From assembly GCA_030590185.1 (NCBI GenBank), contig JAUUZB010000225.1:1-6708 (forward strand): a stretch of 6,708 nucleotides of DNA. The letters are read 5' to 3'. Below are positions 5,715-6,708 of the stretch, in pieces. The translations under genes and the position numbers were made by a program. This DNA comes from Deltaproteobacteria bacterium. GTDB taxonomy: Bacteria; Myxococcota; XYA12-FULL-58-9; JAUUZB01. The notes beneath the pieces are model-generated. The model saw only the letters and a program-made list of their open reading frames with translations. It had not been told where the DNA came from and ran no database searches. Each line of letters opens with the position of its first letter. Position 1 is the stretch's first letter.

Positions 5715-6479
5715 ATGCCGAACGAGCCCACACAACGATTCGATGACTGGGTGGCCGCGCTCCAAGAGCGGCACCTCGCCAACCTGACCTTTCCAGAGGT
5801 CCGCCGCGGTCTGCAGGCGCTGTCCAAGATCTACGTCGCACGCCGGCCCGGCTTGAGCGACAAGTCCCTGGACGGCGCGGGCAAGCGCGCTGCCTTTGCC
5901 CTCTTCTATGGTCCGCTGCACTTTGCGTTGGTCGAAGGGATAGTACGAGCGATCGGGGCAGAGACGCCGCCGCCGGCCAAGATTCTAGATCTCGGCTGTG
6001 GCAGCGGTGTAGCCGGCGCGGCTTGGGCGAGCTGTTGTGCGCGCCCGCCAGCGGTCACCGGGATCGATCGTCACGCCTGGGCGGTGGAGGAGGCCCGCTG
6101 GAACCTCCGGGCGCTCGATCTGCGCGGCAAGGTCCAGCGTGGGGAGTTGCTGCGCGCGCCGCTGCCCGGTCCGGGTGGGGCGGTGATCGCGGCTTTTGCG
6201 GTCAACGAGCTCGCGGACCGAGACCGCGATCGGTTGCGGGACAGCCTGCTGGCCGCTGCACGACGTGGTGCCCGGGTACTGGTGGTCGAGCCAATCGCCA
6301 AGACCCCCGTGCCCTGGTGGCCCGAATGGGTCGCGGCCTTCGAGGCCGCCGGCGGTCGTAGCGATGAGTGGTCCTTCGCGGCTGACCTGCCGGAGCCGTT
6401 GCGAGCCCTGGACCGCGCCGCGGGGTTGCGGCACGAACGGATCAAGGGGCGGAGCCTGTACCTGCCCGCCGCGGCGTAG
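5715..6479 (+). CDS. Class I SAM-dependent methyltransferase (Rsm22-like resemblance)
   Basis: The 254-residue soluble protein has a Rossmann methyltransferase core. Motif I ILDLGCGSGVAG (90-101) binds SAM, the acidic end of strand 2 is D118 in TGIDRH, and FAVNELADRD (161-170) is the motif IV region. VLVVEP (188-193) forms a later strand. The N-terminal helical region (LTFPEVRRGLQALSKIYVARR, 24-44) and the ...VNEL...VVEP... layout recall Rsm22-type (mitochondrial ribosome-associated) methyltransferases. The C-terminal cysteine cluster typical of many Rsm22 proteins is absent; the only cysteines are C95, C107 and C108. The substrate is therefore unknown: rRNA, another RNA, a protein or a small molecule are all possible. 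The ATG at 5715 has no good Shine-Dalgarno and lies just after the terminator hairpin, so it may be leaderless from a promoter in the AT-rich stretch 5652-5675 or expressed by readthrough. It converges with the thioesterase fragment, 21 bases apart. Confidence 0.85.
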   Translation: MPNEPTQRFDDWVAALQERHLANLTFPEVRRGLQALSKIYVARRPGLSDKSLDGAGKRAAFALFYGPLHFALVEGIVRAIGAETPPPAKILDLGCGSGVAGAAWASCCARPPAVTGIDRHAWAVEEARWNLRALDLRGKVQRGELLRAPLPGPGGAVIAAFAVNELADRDRDRLRDSLLAAARRGARVLVVEPIAKTPVPWWPEWVAAFEAAGGRSDEWSFAADLPEPLRALDRAAGLRHERIKGRSLYLPAAA

Positions 6480-6500
6480 CAGGGGTCACGCCTCCGACGC

Positions 6501-6708
6501 TCACCAACCCTTCGCCGCCGCGTGTCCCTCGGGCACCGCGATGAACGTGCCCCTGCAGGTCGCACAGATCTCCCCGTTCGCCTCGAGCCGCGCCTCCACC
6601 ACCACTCGCTTGTCGGTCGACTCGGCGACGGTCGCAAACAGGGACAGGTCTCGATCGGTTGGCGTCGGGCGGGTGAGCTTGATGCTGTACTCGGCGGTCA
6701 CGCAAACC
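6501..6708 (-). CDS. PaaI/4HBT hotdog-fold thioesterase, C-terminal fragment (5' end outside window)
   Basis: The frame stays open to the right edge and ends at TGA (6501-6503), leaving 68 residues. VTAEYSIKLTRPTP followed by DRDLSLFA, VVVEARLEANGEICATCRGTFIAV and a final GHAAAKGW is the pattern of the last beta-strands of PaaI-type acyl-CoA thioesterases. These hydrolyse acyl-CoA or hydroxyphenylacetyl-CoA esters in the cytoplasm. The VTAEYSI strand lies in the hotdog core, so the helix and catalytic Asp/Asn/Gly are outside the window. A GTG at 6699-6701 (the V of VTAEYSI) is internal, not a start. The stop lies 21 bases from the convergent methyltransferase stop. Confidence 0.78.
   Translation of the reverse strand, partial: VCVTAEYSIKLTRPTPTDRDLSLFATVAESTDKRVVVEARLEANGEICATCRGTFIAVPEGHAAAKGW

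Noticed and set aside
6467..6476. CGCCGCGGCG palindrome at the end of the methyltransferase gene as a terminator
   Set aside because: It lies inside the coding end, has no loop and no T-tract; it is a by-product of Ala-rich GC-rich codons.
1..6708. CRISPR arrays, tRNA/rRNA genes, insertion sequences, prophage or integration sites
   Set aside because: No repeat-spacer pattern, cloverleaf, terminal inverted repeats, transposase or integrase motif was seen; genes are tightly packed housekeeping-type.

Overview
This is a 6.7 kb, strongly GC-rich chromosomal window from a bacterium. MutS2 with a Smr domain, a PilZ-like protein, a methionine-salvage isomerase (MtnA) and a short single-fold bacterial histone occur together. 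MutS2 is rare in Gammaproteobacteria and Alphaproteobacteria, and short bacterial histones are known from Bdellovibrio and its relatives. This points to a deltaproteobacterial-type lineage (Myxococcota, Bdellovibrionota, Desulfobacterota or a neighbouring phylum). The placement is an inference from gene content, not a measured phylogeny.

Layout. (1) The C-terminal end of a class I/II PLP aminotransferase (+) enters from the left edge. Its stop codon directly abuts the stop of a convergent four-gene minus-strand cluster. (2) That cluster, in transcription order, is a PilZ-like protein (5208 to 4597), MtnA (4566 to 3487), a class II aldolase/adducin-family enzyme (3490 to 2810) and MutS2 (2745 to 349). 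mtnA and the aldolase overlap by 4 bases (ATGA) and the other gaps are short, so the cluster looks like one operon. (3) A 227-bp divergent intergenic region (5209-5435) separates it from a plus-strand gene for a 71-residue histone-fold protein with a lysine-rich N-terminal tail. That gene has a strong ribosome-binding site and is followed by a GC-rich terminator hairpin. (4) A SAM-dependent methyltransferase (+) starts 14 bases after the hairpin. (5) The 3' end of a PaaI-type hotdog thioesterase (-) converges on it and runs off the right edge.

How the genes fit together. MtnA and the aldolase make a coherent two-step unit. MtnA isomerises 5-methylthioribose-1-phosphate (or 5-deoxyribose-1-phosphate) to the ribulose-1-phosphate. 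The class II enzyme could then cleave it to DHAP plus an aldehyde (the DHAP-shunt type of methylthioadenosine/5'-deoxyadenosine recycling), or alternatively dehydrate it (MtnB-type). MutS2 acts in recombination control and/or ribosome-collision rescue and has no obvious metabolic link to the others. The most interesting feature is the bacterial histone. It keeps the R-K-T...D signature of archaeal and eukaryotic histones, has a very short third helix, and carries an AKKK-AKKK basic tail.
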